From NCBI GenBank assembly GCA_023399095.1, contig JAEWQS010000023.1:1-27334 (forward strand): DNA of 27,334 bases. The letters run 5' to 3'. The notes under the pieces were generated by a model, which searched no databases, was not told the DNA's origin, and saw nothing but the letters and a program-made list of their open reading frames with translations. How positions within the stretch are numbered: the stretch's first letter is position 1; each line of letters opens with the position of its first letter. Both the position numbers and the translations under genes were made by a program. Of this stretch, positions 1-6,717 are shown one piece after another. Origin of the DNA: Bacillota bacterium. Its GTDB lineage: Bacteria > Bacillota > Clostridia > Christensenellales > SZUA-584.

Positions 1-1643
1 ATAAAGCATAATGTCATAACCGGCTCTACCGCGCTGCTGATTTTTAATATGGTATGTGCGCTCTCATGCAGGCTTGTCAGCCGCTCGTCAACCCATTCTC
101 CGGATTGGTCGCTCATAATGCCGCCAATCGGCATGGGCATAGAGTCTATCACCATATTATCCTTAACCATCACAACGCCGCCATTTTGCGCGATAAGCGC
201 TTCCACCGCAGCGGCCATTTCTTCATTGTTAACTCCTACGGCAATAATATTATGCGAATCATGCGCGATGGAAAGTGCAATGGCGCCTTCTTTTATGCCA
301 TAGCCTTTTAGGAAACCCAGCGCCACATTGCCTGTATTTTGATGGCGTTCCACCACAGCCATTTTTACAATGTCTTTGTCCGGTTCGTACACAAAATCGC
401 CTTGCTCATCAAGCTTTACATAAGCAGTCTCTTTGCTTGTTACCACGCTGCCCCGATTGAGGCCGATGACATTGACATGGTTGCTTTTCAATTGCATTTT
501 CAGCTTGTTAGTACAGAAGTCCTTAACATGGAAACAGCCAGCCACGGATTCTATGCTCTTTCTCTCCACCGCAAGCAAGTATTTTTTGTCCTTTGCCACT
601 TCCTGCCCGTTTAAGAACACCTGTCGTACATTAAAGTTTTTTAAATCCTCCAGCAAAACGATATCCGCGCGCAGTCCGGGCGCAATGGCACCGCGGTCAT
701 ACAGCCTGAAGCATTCGGCGGCGTTTAAGCTGGCCATTTGTATCGCGATAATCGGGTCTATTCCTTCTTCGACGCAGATTCTTAAATGATGGTCTAAATG
801 CCCCAGCTCGAATATGGTCTTTGGCTGGCGGTCGTCGCTGCACAAAAGGCACCTTCTGCTGTTCTTCTCTGTGACGCCTTTCAAAAGATTGCGAAGGTCA
901 TGGCATGCAGATCCCTGGCGCAGCAGCCCGTACATGCCCCGGGAAACTCGGTCTGTCAGTGCCTCCGCGGACGAACATTCGTGATCCGTTATGATACGCG
1001 CCGCTGTATATGCATTCAGCTCCTTACCGGAAAGGGATGGGCAGTGCCCGTCGATGGTCTTATTCACTTCCTTTGCCGCCATCAGCTTATCCAGCACCCC
1101 GTCATCCGCAAACACAACACCGGGATAATTCATGAATTCCCCAAGCCCCGTGATGCGCTCATCCGCTATCGGCACTTTCATCGCTTCCGCATCGATGACG
1201 GCACCCGCGTGTTCCCAAGGCGTTGCGGGCACGCAGGAGGGCAGCATCATTTTGATATCCAGCGCAGTACCGCTGGATGCCTCAAGCATATACGAAAGCC
1301 CCTTCAGCCCTGCCACGTTCACAATTTCGTGGGGGTCTGCAATGATGGTGGAAGTACCGCACGGTACCAAAAGCCTGCTGATTTCCTCGGGGCTCACATA
1401 AGAGGATTCTATATGGATATGGCTGTCGATAAAGGCCGGGGAGGCGTACATGCCTTGCGCATCAATTTCGTTATCTCCCTGGTATTGGCCTATGCCCGCA
1501 ATAAAATTGTCGGAGATGGCAATATTGCCTTCTATGATCTGCTGATTGAATACATCAACCACTTTGCAGTTTTTGATCACAATATCCGCATTTTGCCGAC
1601 CGGCGGCAACATCAATAAGTTTTTTTAGCTGCTGCTTTTTCAT
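1..1643 (-). CDS. ade: Adenine deaminase, C-terminus cut by the window edge
   Basis: Hydrolyses adenine to hypoxanthine and ammonia in purine salvage; a cytoplasmic metal-dependent amidohydrolase. About 547 codons are present of a family usually near 570-600 residues. The N-terminal beta-sandwich segment (VDVFNQQIIEGNI) is followed by the metal-binding motif FIDSHIHIESS near residue 60 and by ADPHEIVNVAG, both typical of Ade. Further on come the metal-ligand region TIDGHCPSLSG and the LCSDDRQP motif. The C-terminal AdeC domain runs from about residue 400, with NTGNVALGF and SIAHDSHNI. The ATG at 1643 is chosen because AAAGGA lies 12 bases upstream. An in-frame ATG at 1655 directly abuts that ribosome binding site and so is unlikely. 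The frame is open throughout, so the gene appears intact up to the edge. Recognised from motif content; certainty is high. Confidence 0.95.
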   Translation of the reverse strand, partial: MKKQQLKKLIDVAAGRQNADIVIKNCKVVDVFNQQIIEGNIAISDNFIAGIGQYQGDNEIDAQGMYASPAFIDSHIHIESSYVSPEEISRLLVPCGTSTIIADPHEIVNVAGLKGLSYMLEASSGTALDIKMMLPSCVPATPWEHAGAVIDAEAMKVPIADERITGLGEFMNYPGVVFADDGVLDKLMAAKEVNKTIDGHCPSLSGKELNAYTAARIITDHECSSAEALTDRVSRGMYGLLRQGSACHDLRNLLKGVTEKNSRRCLLCSDDRQPKTIFELGHLDHHLRICVEEGIDPIIAIQMASLNAAECFRLYDRGAIAPGLRADIVLLEDLKNFNVRQVFLNGQEVAKDKKYLLAVERKSIESVAGCFHVKDFCTNKLKMQLKSNHVNVIGLNRGSVVTSKETAYVKLDEQGDFVYEPDKDIVKMAVVERHQNTGNVALGFLKGYGIKEGAIALSIAHDSHNIIAVGVNNEEMAAAVEALIAQNGGVVMVKDNMVIDSMPMPIGGIMSDQSGEWVDERLTSLHESAHTILKISSAVEPVMTLCF

Positions 1644-1656
1644 AATTATGACCATT

Positions 1657-1716
1657 CCTTTCTGCGAAAGGCACAAAACGGGATGAAACCGTAAGCCCCT
1701 TCGCGCGAAGTTTTGT
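1657..1716 (-). promoter_or_regulatory. Structured 5' leader of ade, sequestering the ribosome binding site
   Basis: Read on the minus strand, a perfect 7-bp stem ACAAAAC/GTTTTGT (1710-1716 with 1673-1679) encloses two smaller hairpins: the palindrome TTCGCGCGAA (1700-1709) and a GGG/CCC or ACGG/CCGT stem. Immediately downstream, CCTTTC-GCA-GAAAGG (1666-1671 with 1657-1662) is a perfect 6-bp hairpin that buries the AGAAAGGA ribosome binding site of ade. The conserved bases of a purine riboswitch are not present. The structures are visible; a regulatory role is inference. Confidence 0.4.
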
Positions 1717-1740
1717 TGTACTATGGCAATGAGGTTACCG

Positions 1741-1920
1741 TCACACTACACAGCACGTGGAGATGAGTAGGCAGTGTTCCCACTGACTGAATAATTATGT
1801 GTGCCGACCGCTCTTCCAAGCACAAATAAATGGGATTTTAAGCCCGTAAACTTATCTTTGTAAAGACGCTACTCGTTTTTTGCTTGAGCGGTCAGTCCCT
1901 GTCGGTTTCTTCAAAAAACC
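1741..1920 (+). ncRNA. Candidate IS110 bridge RNA in the left end
   Basis: IS110 recombinases are guided by a bridge RNA encoded in the non-coding end of the element, usually ahead of the transposase in the IS110 subgroup. Here roughly 180 bases before the transposase contain hairpin CAGTG-ttcc-CACTG (1772-1785). There is also a long stem GACCGCTC plus AAGCA (1806-1822) pairing with TGCTT plus GAGCGGTC (1881-1893), which encloses a loop of about 58 bases containing an inner GGG/CCC stem. A last hairpin CGGTTT/AAACCG (1903-1921) abuts the transposase ribosome binding site. Size and placement fit a bridge RNA. The target- and donor-binding loops cannot be assigned without element ends. Confidence 0.45.
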
Positions 1921-1932
1921 GAGGAGGTGTCT

Positions 1933-3177
1933 ATGGCACTAAAAATCGTTTATCCTATCTGCTGCGGTATCGATGTCCACAAATCCTTTGTCGTCGCCTG
2001 CATTGCTTCGACAAATACCAAAGGCGTGACCACTTACAAGCGCCGCAGGTTTTCTACTTTTACAGGCGACTTGCGACGGTTTGCCGACTGGCTTGCATCC
2101 AACAACTGCAAAGACGTTTGCATGGAATCCACGGGCAAGTATTGGATTCCCGTGTTCAACATCTTGGAGCAAACCTGCAATGTTGTTCTTGCACACCCCA
2201 AATACGTCAAAGCAATTCGAGGCAAAAAAACTGACAAACGAGACGCCCAGTGGATTGCGGATATCTTCAAGCACGACCTTGTGTCCGGCAGTTTCATTCC
2301 GCCGTTTGAAATCCGACAGCTTCGTGATTTGGTGCGTTACCGTGTAAAGCTCACTAGTTTTTGTGTCGGCGAGAAGAACCGTGCACAGAATTGCCTTACT
2401 GTTTCCAATATCAAGCTTGACGATGTGTTTTCCGACGTATTTGGCAAAAGCGCATCCGCTATTACTGAGCAACTTTTTGCTCATCCTGACGGCTCTTTTG
2501 ATGTCACTCCGTTTATTGACCGTCGCTGCAAAGCTTCCCCCGATGATGTGCAAGCTGCCATTGACGGCTTGATGTGCTCCGAGCAAATGCAAAAGTTCAA
2601 GATTATCCGTTCCCACATGGATGGCTTAGCGTTTTGCAAAGCAAATCTTGAATCTTCTATCCTCAAACTCTCTGAACAATTCAGCCCGCAAATTGATTTT
2701 GTTATGTCTGTTCCGGGTATCCAACAGTTTTCCGCTATCGCTATCATATCGGAAATCGGCGTGGATATGTCCGTGTTTCCAACAGCCAAACATCTCTGTT
2801 CGTGGGCTGGTCTCGTTCCTCAAAACAACGAGAGTGCCGGTAAGAAGAAAACCACTCGCATTACACGTGCCGGAGCTTACATCAAACCTCTTTTGGTTCA
2901 GTGTGCTCTTGCTATCTGTAAATCAGACAAGCACCCTGAAATCAAAAGACGCTATCTTGCGCTCAAAAAGCGTCGTGGGCACAAGAAAGCAATTATCGCT
3001 ATTTGCAGAATGCTGCTTACTGCCATCTATGCCATACTCAAAAAGTCTGAGCCTTACAACCCTGATCTCTACAGAAAGGAGATACTGTTCCTGCTAGCCG
3101 TACTGTTTCTGTTGAGCAAGCTATTGCTTTCGTACAGCGTAACGGCTATATCGTCGTCGATTCCGACGGTGTCGTAG
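1933..3177 (+). CDS. IS110-family transposase/recombinase, C-terminus frameshifted
   Basis: Catalyses insertion and excision of the IS110 element, working with a bridge RNA. The N-terminal RuvC-like DEDD domain shows CGIDVHKSFVV (first Asp), CMESTGKYW (Glu) and KTDKRDAQWIA (the Asp pair). The C-terminal Transposase_20 domain shows VPGIQQFSAIAII, then SWAGLVPQNNESAG with the presumed nucleophilic Ser. The ATG at 1933 follows GGAGG by 5 bases; a GTG at 1927 lies inside that ribosome binding site and is rejected. After LYRK (about 3075-3080) the frame changes character and ends in a hydrophobic, low-complexity tail. The frame at positions divisible by three instead continues with SVEQAIAFVQRNGYIVV and ends at 3209, matching the usual IS110 tail. 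A one-base deletion (or two-base insertion) near 3078 is the simplest explanation. The core catalytic domains are intact, so activity is uncertain rather than excluded. Confidence 0.9.
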   Translation: MALKIVYPICCGIDVHKSFVVACIASTNTKGVTTYKRRRFSTFTGDLRRFADWLASNNCKDVCMESTGKYWIPVFNILEQTCNVVLAHPKYVKAIRGKKTDKRDAQWIADIFKHDLVSGSFIPPFEIRQLRDLVRYRVKLTSFCVGEKNRAQNCLTVSNIKLDDVFSDVFGKSASAITEQLFAHPDGSFDVTPFIDRRCKASPDDVQAAIDGLMCSEQMQKFKIIRSHMDGLAFCKANLESSILKLSEQFSPQIDFVMSVPGIQQFSAIAIISEIGVDMSVFPTAKHLCSWAGLVPQNNESAGKKKTTRITRAGAYIKPLLVQCALAICKSDKHPEIKRRYLALKKRRGHKKAIIAICRMLLTAIYAILKKSEPYNPDLYRKEILFLLAVLFLLSKLLLSYSVTAISSSIPTVS

Positions 3178-3209
3178 CACAATCTGCTTTGTGCCATATC
3201 CTTTTTTAA

Positions 3210-3838
3210 CCGTAGCGATATTACGTTTATTTCTTGTACCCCTAAGTGCTATTACATTGAATTTGTTTCAAACTTTCACCTTATACTTTCTCAAGCCGCA
3301 TAACCGGGTCTGTGTTTCGTATTTGAGCTGTTGATATAAGCATTTCGTCTTGCGAATTAACCTTTTTTAACAATAAAAGAATTATCAATTTTTGTAAAAG
3401 AACAGGTCTCCTGTCCTGAATATGTCGATTTTAGTCTTTGCTCTTATTTAAGCAACGTTCACAATCGTCTCAATTATAGATTCAAAGCATTTTATTTTTC
3501 GCATCATAACACGGACGCAAAGCGTTTGTAAAGAAACTGTTCAATATTTACTGTGGATGCAAAATGGCAGGATTAACATTAAAATCAGTATCCAGTACTT
3601 ATGGAAGACGCAGAGACACGAACTACCAGATATTTTTTCTTAACTTGATAACATTGTGTCTGATAAACACCAGACATGGCCATCCAGAGCGCAAACGACT
3701 ACGTAGTGGAATAGAATCTGAACGGAGGCTTTACTGTAGATTCTTCTCCACTTCGCAGCCATTTCGATACACTCTTTCAGAAAACAGTTTTGGTTTTCTA
3801 ACAGTCTGTAAGCCATTTCGTTTGCCGGACTTTGCTTT
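3210..3838. other. Gene-poor, AT-rich stretch after the IS element
   Basis: No convincing gene is seen. Reading frames on both strands lack a good ribosome binding site and show no recognisable motifs. Part of this stretch is probably the right end of the IS110 element. On the minus strand a short hairpin ACAGG-AGA-CCTGT followed by TCTTTTA (about 3396-3413) could be a weak terminator for the small gene at 3839. A second small inverted repeat, TGTCTG/CAGACA, lies near 3656-3676. Confidence 0.5.
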
Positions 3839-4000
3839 TTATTGATCTGTGCCTTTACCAGCTTTTTGGCCGCCATACTTGGCTTTCCCTTGTATTTCCG
3901 GAACGGGCCGCTGTTCGTTTCTCTTATAATGCTGCGTTTTGTTGCTCTCTGTTCCATGCGGCTCGGACGGATCAGGGCGACGCATACCTGCCTTTGCCAT
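3839..4000 (-). CDS. Small basic hydrophilic protein, 53 residues, unknown function
   Basis: A short frame with a very good start: GAGAGGAAGG lies six bases before the ATG at 4000. The product begins MAKAGMRRPDPSEPHGTESN, is rich in Lys, Arg, Gln, Gly and Pro, and has no Cys, membrane segment or signal peptide. It looks like a small disordered cytoplasmic protein. From memory, similar short proteins with an AGMRRPDP-EPHGTE start recur in Clostridia, but I cannot verify that here and do not know a role. It is divergent from the MATE transporter gene across a 150-base gap. A longer overlapping frame (3640-4167) in another phase has no ribosome binding site and is taken to be its shadow. Confidence 0.7.
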   Translation of the reverse strand: MAKAGMRRPDPSEPHGTESNKTQHYKRNEQRPVPEIQGKAKYGGQKAGKGTDQ

Positions 4001-4092
4001 AAAAAACCTTCCTCTCTTTTATCATTATTATAACCATCCAAAGGAAAAAATCGCGCACGTTCTTTTGGGCTATTTTTGAACTTTTTTGGCGC

Positions 4093-4122
4093 TTGACAAA
4101 AACATATGTTCTTGTATATACT
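4093..4122 (+). promoter_or_regulatory. Sigma-A promoter of the MATE gene with a palindrome in the spacer
   Basis: TTGACA (4093-4098) and TATACT (4117-4122) are separated by 18 bases, giving a start of transcription near 4129. The spacer holds the perfect 10-base palindrome AACATATGTT (4101-4110), a plausible site for a repressor of the MarR or TetR kind. Confidence 0.75.
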
Positions 4123-4154
4123 TGCACATATTATCCAGAAAAGAGGTAAGTCCA

Positions 4155-5519
4155 TTGGACCATACAAAGCAACTTGGTACTGCTCCCATTTTAAGGCTTG
4201 TTATCAAATTTTCATTGCCGACGATTTTTGCAATGATCGTCAACGCAATTTATAACATAGTCGACCGCATTTTTGTGGGTAAGTTTGTCGGTGAAGACGC
4301 GCTAGGCGGTTTGACCGTGTCTTTCCCGCTCATGATGATCGGTTTTGCAATCGGCACATTATTCGCTATTGGCGGTGCCACGCTTATTTCTATTAAGTTT
4401 GGCGAACAAAAGCTTGAAGAAGCCAATAAGGTATATGGCAACACAGTCATGCTGATACTCATCAGCAGCTTGTGCATGACGATTCTCGGCGAAATTTTCT
4501 TAGCACCGCTTCTTGGCTTATCCGGCGCAACGGAGGCGAATTTCACATACGCTTATTCGTATATGCGCATTATCATCATCGGGCTTGTGTTTCAGCTGCT
4601 TTCGTTTACAATGGCGGCAATCGTCCGAAGCGAAGGAAAGCCGTTCTTGTCGATGATCAGCCAGGTTCTGTCAGCGGCTACAAACATTGTGCTAGACTAT
4701 ATTTTTATCGGCCCGCTGAACATGGGAGTAGAAGGCGCTGCGCTTGCGACAATCTTAGGTCAGCTTGTCGGTTTCTCTATCCTTTTCCATTACTATTTTA
4801 TATCCAAGAAAAGCCTGCTGAAGCTGAAATGGACTTATTTGAAGCTGCGCTGGGCTTATGCCCGCCAGATCATGGTTATCGGCGCATCAAGCTTTGTTAT
4901 CAACCTGGGGACGGGTATATCAGCATCGTTTACCAACGGCGCATTGGCCGTTTACGGCGGTGATGCTGCCATCACATCATATGGTGCTATCAACAGCTTG
5001 TTTACACTGGTGTTAATGCCGGTTATTGGCCTTCTTCAGGGTATCGGCCCCATAATGGGATATAACCACGGCATGCGTCAGCGATCAAGGGTTTGGAAAA
5101 CGCTTTGGACTGGCGTGGCTCTTGGCTGTATATTTACCTTCACCCTGTTCATTCTGATGGAGGTTTTCCCCGAAGCGTTCGCCTCGCTATTCCTAGATCC
5201 TTCGTCACCGACGATGGCTGTGTGTGCGAACGGTCTGCGCCTGCAAATGCTGGCATTGCCGGTGCTGTCGTTCAGCGTGCTTTCCACCGCATATTTTCAA
5301 TCCACAGCGCAAGGGAAAAAGAGCTTTTTCATCAGCCTGATTCGTCAGTTGCTTGTGATCGTTGGCGTGCTGATATTGCCGCAGTTCCTGCAGCTTACAG
5401 GCGTGTGGCTGTCCGGCCCGTTCTCTGAGCTGTTGTCTTTGGTCATCGCTACGTTCATGTTGGTGGCAGACCGGCGTACGCATAAAGAAGAAGAGCCGCT
5501 TCTTCAGGAAGCAGTTTAA
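4155..5519 (+). CDS. MATE-family multidrug/cation efflux transporter
   Basis: A 454-residue inner-membrane antiporter expected to export cationic drugs or metabolites using a sodium or proton gradient. The family is shown by the N-terminal PILRLVIKFSLPTIFAMIVN segment, then VDRIFVGKFVGEDALGG, a conserved MATE pattern, and by about twelve hydrophobic segments in two similar halves; the second half begins near IMVIGASSFVINLGTG. The start is taken as TTG at 4155 with AGAGG 8 bases upstream (MDHTKQLG). An upstream in-frame start at 4086 would lie before the promoter, so it cannot be transcribed from it. The gene stands alone, with its own promoter and terminator. Substrate cannot be told from sequence. 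Confidence 0.92.
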   Translation: MDHTKQLGTAPILRLVIKFSLPTIFAMIVNAIYNIVDRIFVGKFVGEDALGGLTVSFPLMMIGFAIGTLFAIGGATLISIKFGEQKLEEANKVYGNTVMLILISSLCMTILGEIFLAPLLGLSGATEANFTYAYSYMRIIIIGLVFQLLSFTMAAIVRSEGKPFLSMISQVLSAATNIVLDYIFIGPLNMGVEGAALATILGQLVGFSILFHYYFISKKSLLKLKWTYLKLRWAYARQIMVIGASSFVINLGTGISASFTNGALAVYGGDAAITSYGAINSLFTLVLMPVIGLLQGIGPIMGYNHGMRQRSRVWKTLWTGVALGCIFTFTLFILMEVFPEAFASLFLDPSSPTMAVCANGLRLQMLALPVLSFSVLSTAYFQSTAQGKKSFFISLIRQLLVIVGVLILPQFLQLTGVWLSGPFSELLSLVIATFMLVADRRTHKEEEPLLQEAV

Positions 5520-5536
5520 AACAATCTCGTATAAGC

Positions 5537-5580
5537 AAAAGGGCCATACCATCACACGGCATGGTCCTTTCTTTTACGTT
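5537..5580 (+). terminator. Intrinsic terminator after the MATE gene, probably bidirectional
   Basis: Stem AAAGGGCCATACC / GGCATGGTCCTTT (5538-5550 with 5558-5570), with one wobble and one mismatch, loop ATCACAC and tail CTTTTACGTTT. It lies between convergent genes. On the minus strand the run of A before the stem gives a U tract too, so it can also stop transcription of the gene ending at 5584. Confidence 0.85.
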
Positions 5581-5583
5581 TCG

Positions 5584-6150
5584 TTAAGTAGTCGTAATAA
5601 CAAAACAGCCTCTCCATTTGATAACGCGCTTTTCCTCTTCACCACAGGGCAATGCCACGTTCGGGCAAGTGGGAGACAGCGAAGGTGTCATGTTGTTGGC
5701 AACCGCCAGATTATCCACCGTCACGCTTACAACCATAGGAAGATCGGCAAAGGAACAGCTCCCTCCGACGGGCGCATCAATGTTCAGGCATCCAACAGCC
5801 GATATCCATCCCAATGGAGTCGACGTGGTCGTCGCAATGCATGCGGCAGATGAGTTGCCAGCGGCATTATCAAACGTGGCCGCTTGCTCCTGGACATCAT
5901 ATGCGGGATCGCTCTGAATGATTGGGAAAGCATTACAAATGTATGGAATCGTTCCGACCAAATGAAAAATGCACATCTGTACCGGACCGATATTGGGCAC
6001 GTCCACAGTGTCTATCTTACCAGCGATCTGCAGATTGCTTCTATCAAACAACACACTCTTCACGCCGTTTGGATCTGCATACGTCTCATTTAAAATAAAT
6101 GGCGGTGGAATTTCTGCTGTTGCGCAAAACGGGATTCTCACTTCAGCCAT
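5584..6150 (-). CDS. Cysteine-containing protein of unknown function, 188 residues
   Basis: I do not recognise a family. The start ATG at 6150 has AGGAGG 11 bases upstream. The product has no signal peptide or membrane segment. It has nine Cys spread along the chain (contexts PFCAT, QMCIF, YICNA, AACIA, GCLNI, SCSFA, TCPNV, PCGEE, GCFVI), many Val, Thr, Pro and Asn, and few charged residues until the C-terminal EEEKRVIKWRG. The alternating beta-prone composition and the central SIAVG-type Gly/Cys stretches suggest an all-beta structural or surface-layer-like protein, such as a spore coat component, but that is only a guess. It is a single gene with terminators on both sides. The opposite-strand frames are its shadows. 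Confidence 0.75.
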   Translation of the reverse strand: MAEVRIPFCATAEIPPPFILNETYADPNGVKSVLFDRSNLQIAGKIDTVDVPNIGPVQMCIFHLVGTIPYICNAFPIIQSDPAYDVQEQAATFDNAAGNSSAACIATTTSTPLGWISAVGCLNIDAPVGGSCSFADLPMVVSVTVDNLAVANNMTPSLSPTCPNVALPCGEEEKRVIKWRGCFVITTT

Positions 6151-6307
6151 ATGTTTAAACGCCTCCTAGAAAGAATTAGTGATACAAATTTGCCACTATA
6201 TCATATATTATTCTTTTTCTTTTTTTGTGTGACTTTTGCAGTTATGCTCTGAAGTGAGGAATACGTGTGCCGTCATTCCGTCATGGTAAATGAATTATAA
6301 AAATTAA

Positions 6308-6376
6308 GAGCAGGCCTATATGACCTGCTCAATTTATATGAAAAGAGCAATAATTGGAGGGCAATTGCTCTTTTAT
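6308..6376 (-). terminator. Two successive hairpins downstream of the kinase remnant
   Basis: Hairpin one (minus-strand order) is AAAAGAGCAAT / ATTGCTCTTTT (6366-6376 with 6343-6353 approximately), an 11-bp perfect stem flanked by A and T runs that works in both directions. Hairpin two is GAGCAGG / CCTGCTC (6308-6330), followed on the minus strand by TTAATTTTTAT. Together they form a tandem terminator for minus-strand transcripts coming from 6387 and beyond. Confidence 0.6.
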
Positions 6377-6386
6377 ATAACATCTA

Positions 6387-6587
6387 TCATTCCCTGAAAC
6401 GCTTGACATCAAACCAAAAAACAACGCCGTCTTTCACATTTTTTGCGCCGAAACCTTGTCCCATAACAGCCTGTATCGCTTTTACAACCGAAAGGCCAAG
6501 ACCGTAGCTGTCTTTGATGCGTGTGCGGGCGTCATCTGGTTTTGGCCGGTTGTTGCTATGAGACATGATGATTATTTTGAATCGTGC
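6387..6587 (-). pseudogene. C-terminal remnant of a sensor histidine kinase
   Basis: The frame ending at 6387 contains RIKDSYGLGLSVVKAIQA, the G2 box of a HATPase_c domain, followed by DGVVFWFDVKR and a stop. This is the usual end of clostridial EnvZ/VanS-like kinases. Upstream the frame stays open for only about 67 codons. The N box, G1 box, phospho-accepting His and membrane segments are absent, and no ribosome binding site precedes the Met at 6566. It is therefore a decayed or deletion-truncated kinase, with no response regulator nearby. It was too short to stand out as a gene. Confidence 0.75.
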
Positions 6588-6663
6588 TCATTATACGAAA
6601 GCAATCTCACAACAACCTGTTAAAAAAATGAATATATCATGAACAAGCAAAACTTGCGCAATC

Positions 6664-6703
6664 AAAAAAGGACAGACGTTTTAAATTCGCCATCTGCCCT
6701 TTC
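6664..6703 (-). terminator. Terminator of the ligase-ACP-oxoamine synthase gene
   Basis: On the minus strand AAAGGGCAGA pairs with TCTGTCCTTT (one G-U pair), followed by TTTTTTGATT. It begins 15 bases after the stop codon at 6718. Confidence 0.8.
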
Positions 6704-6717
6704 AAGTTCATTATTTT

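Larger units (their letters stand above)
1741..3209 (+). mobile_element. IS110-family insertion sequence (ends approximate)
   Basis: The element consists of a structured non-coding left part (about 1741-1920), the DEDD transposase gene from 1933, and the transposase's original reading frame ending at 3209. IS110 elements have no canonical terminal inverted repeats and make no target duplication, so exact ends cannot be read from one copy. The left boundary is somewhere between the ade start (1643) and about 1770, and the right boundary is somewhere after 3209. It lies between ade and a small gene at 3839; I see no gene that it clearly interrupts. Confidence 0.75.

Noticed and set aside
49..1628. 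Several plus-strand reading frames, one of 276 codons
   Set aside because: They are shadows of the adenine deaminase gene on the minus strand, which has clear family motifs throughout.
1643..1740. Purine riboswitch ahead of ade
   Set aside because: The region is structured, but the conserved core bases of the purine aptamer are not there; a CCGTAA on the plus strand is on the wrong strand.
3564..3845. A 93-codon plus-strand frame after the IS element
   Set aside because: No ribosome binding site, no recognisable motif, and it runs into the small gene on the other strand.
4086..4154. N-terminal extension of the MATE protein from an ATG at 4086
   Set aside because: That codon lies upstream of the -35 element of the predicted promoter; the TTG at 4155 has a proper ribosome binding site.
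3640..4167. A 175-codon minus-strand frame
   Set aside because: Its start lies in the MATE promoter region with no ribosome binding site, and it overlaps the better 53-codon gene (3839-4000) in another phase.
6387..6566. An intact 59-residue gene starting at Met 6566
   Set aside because: No ribosome binding site and the sequence is just the end of a kinase ATPase domain, so a remnant is more likely.
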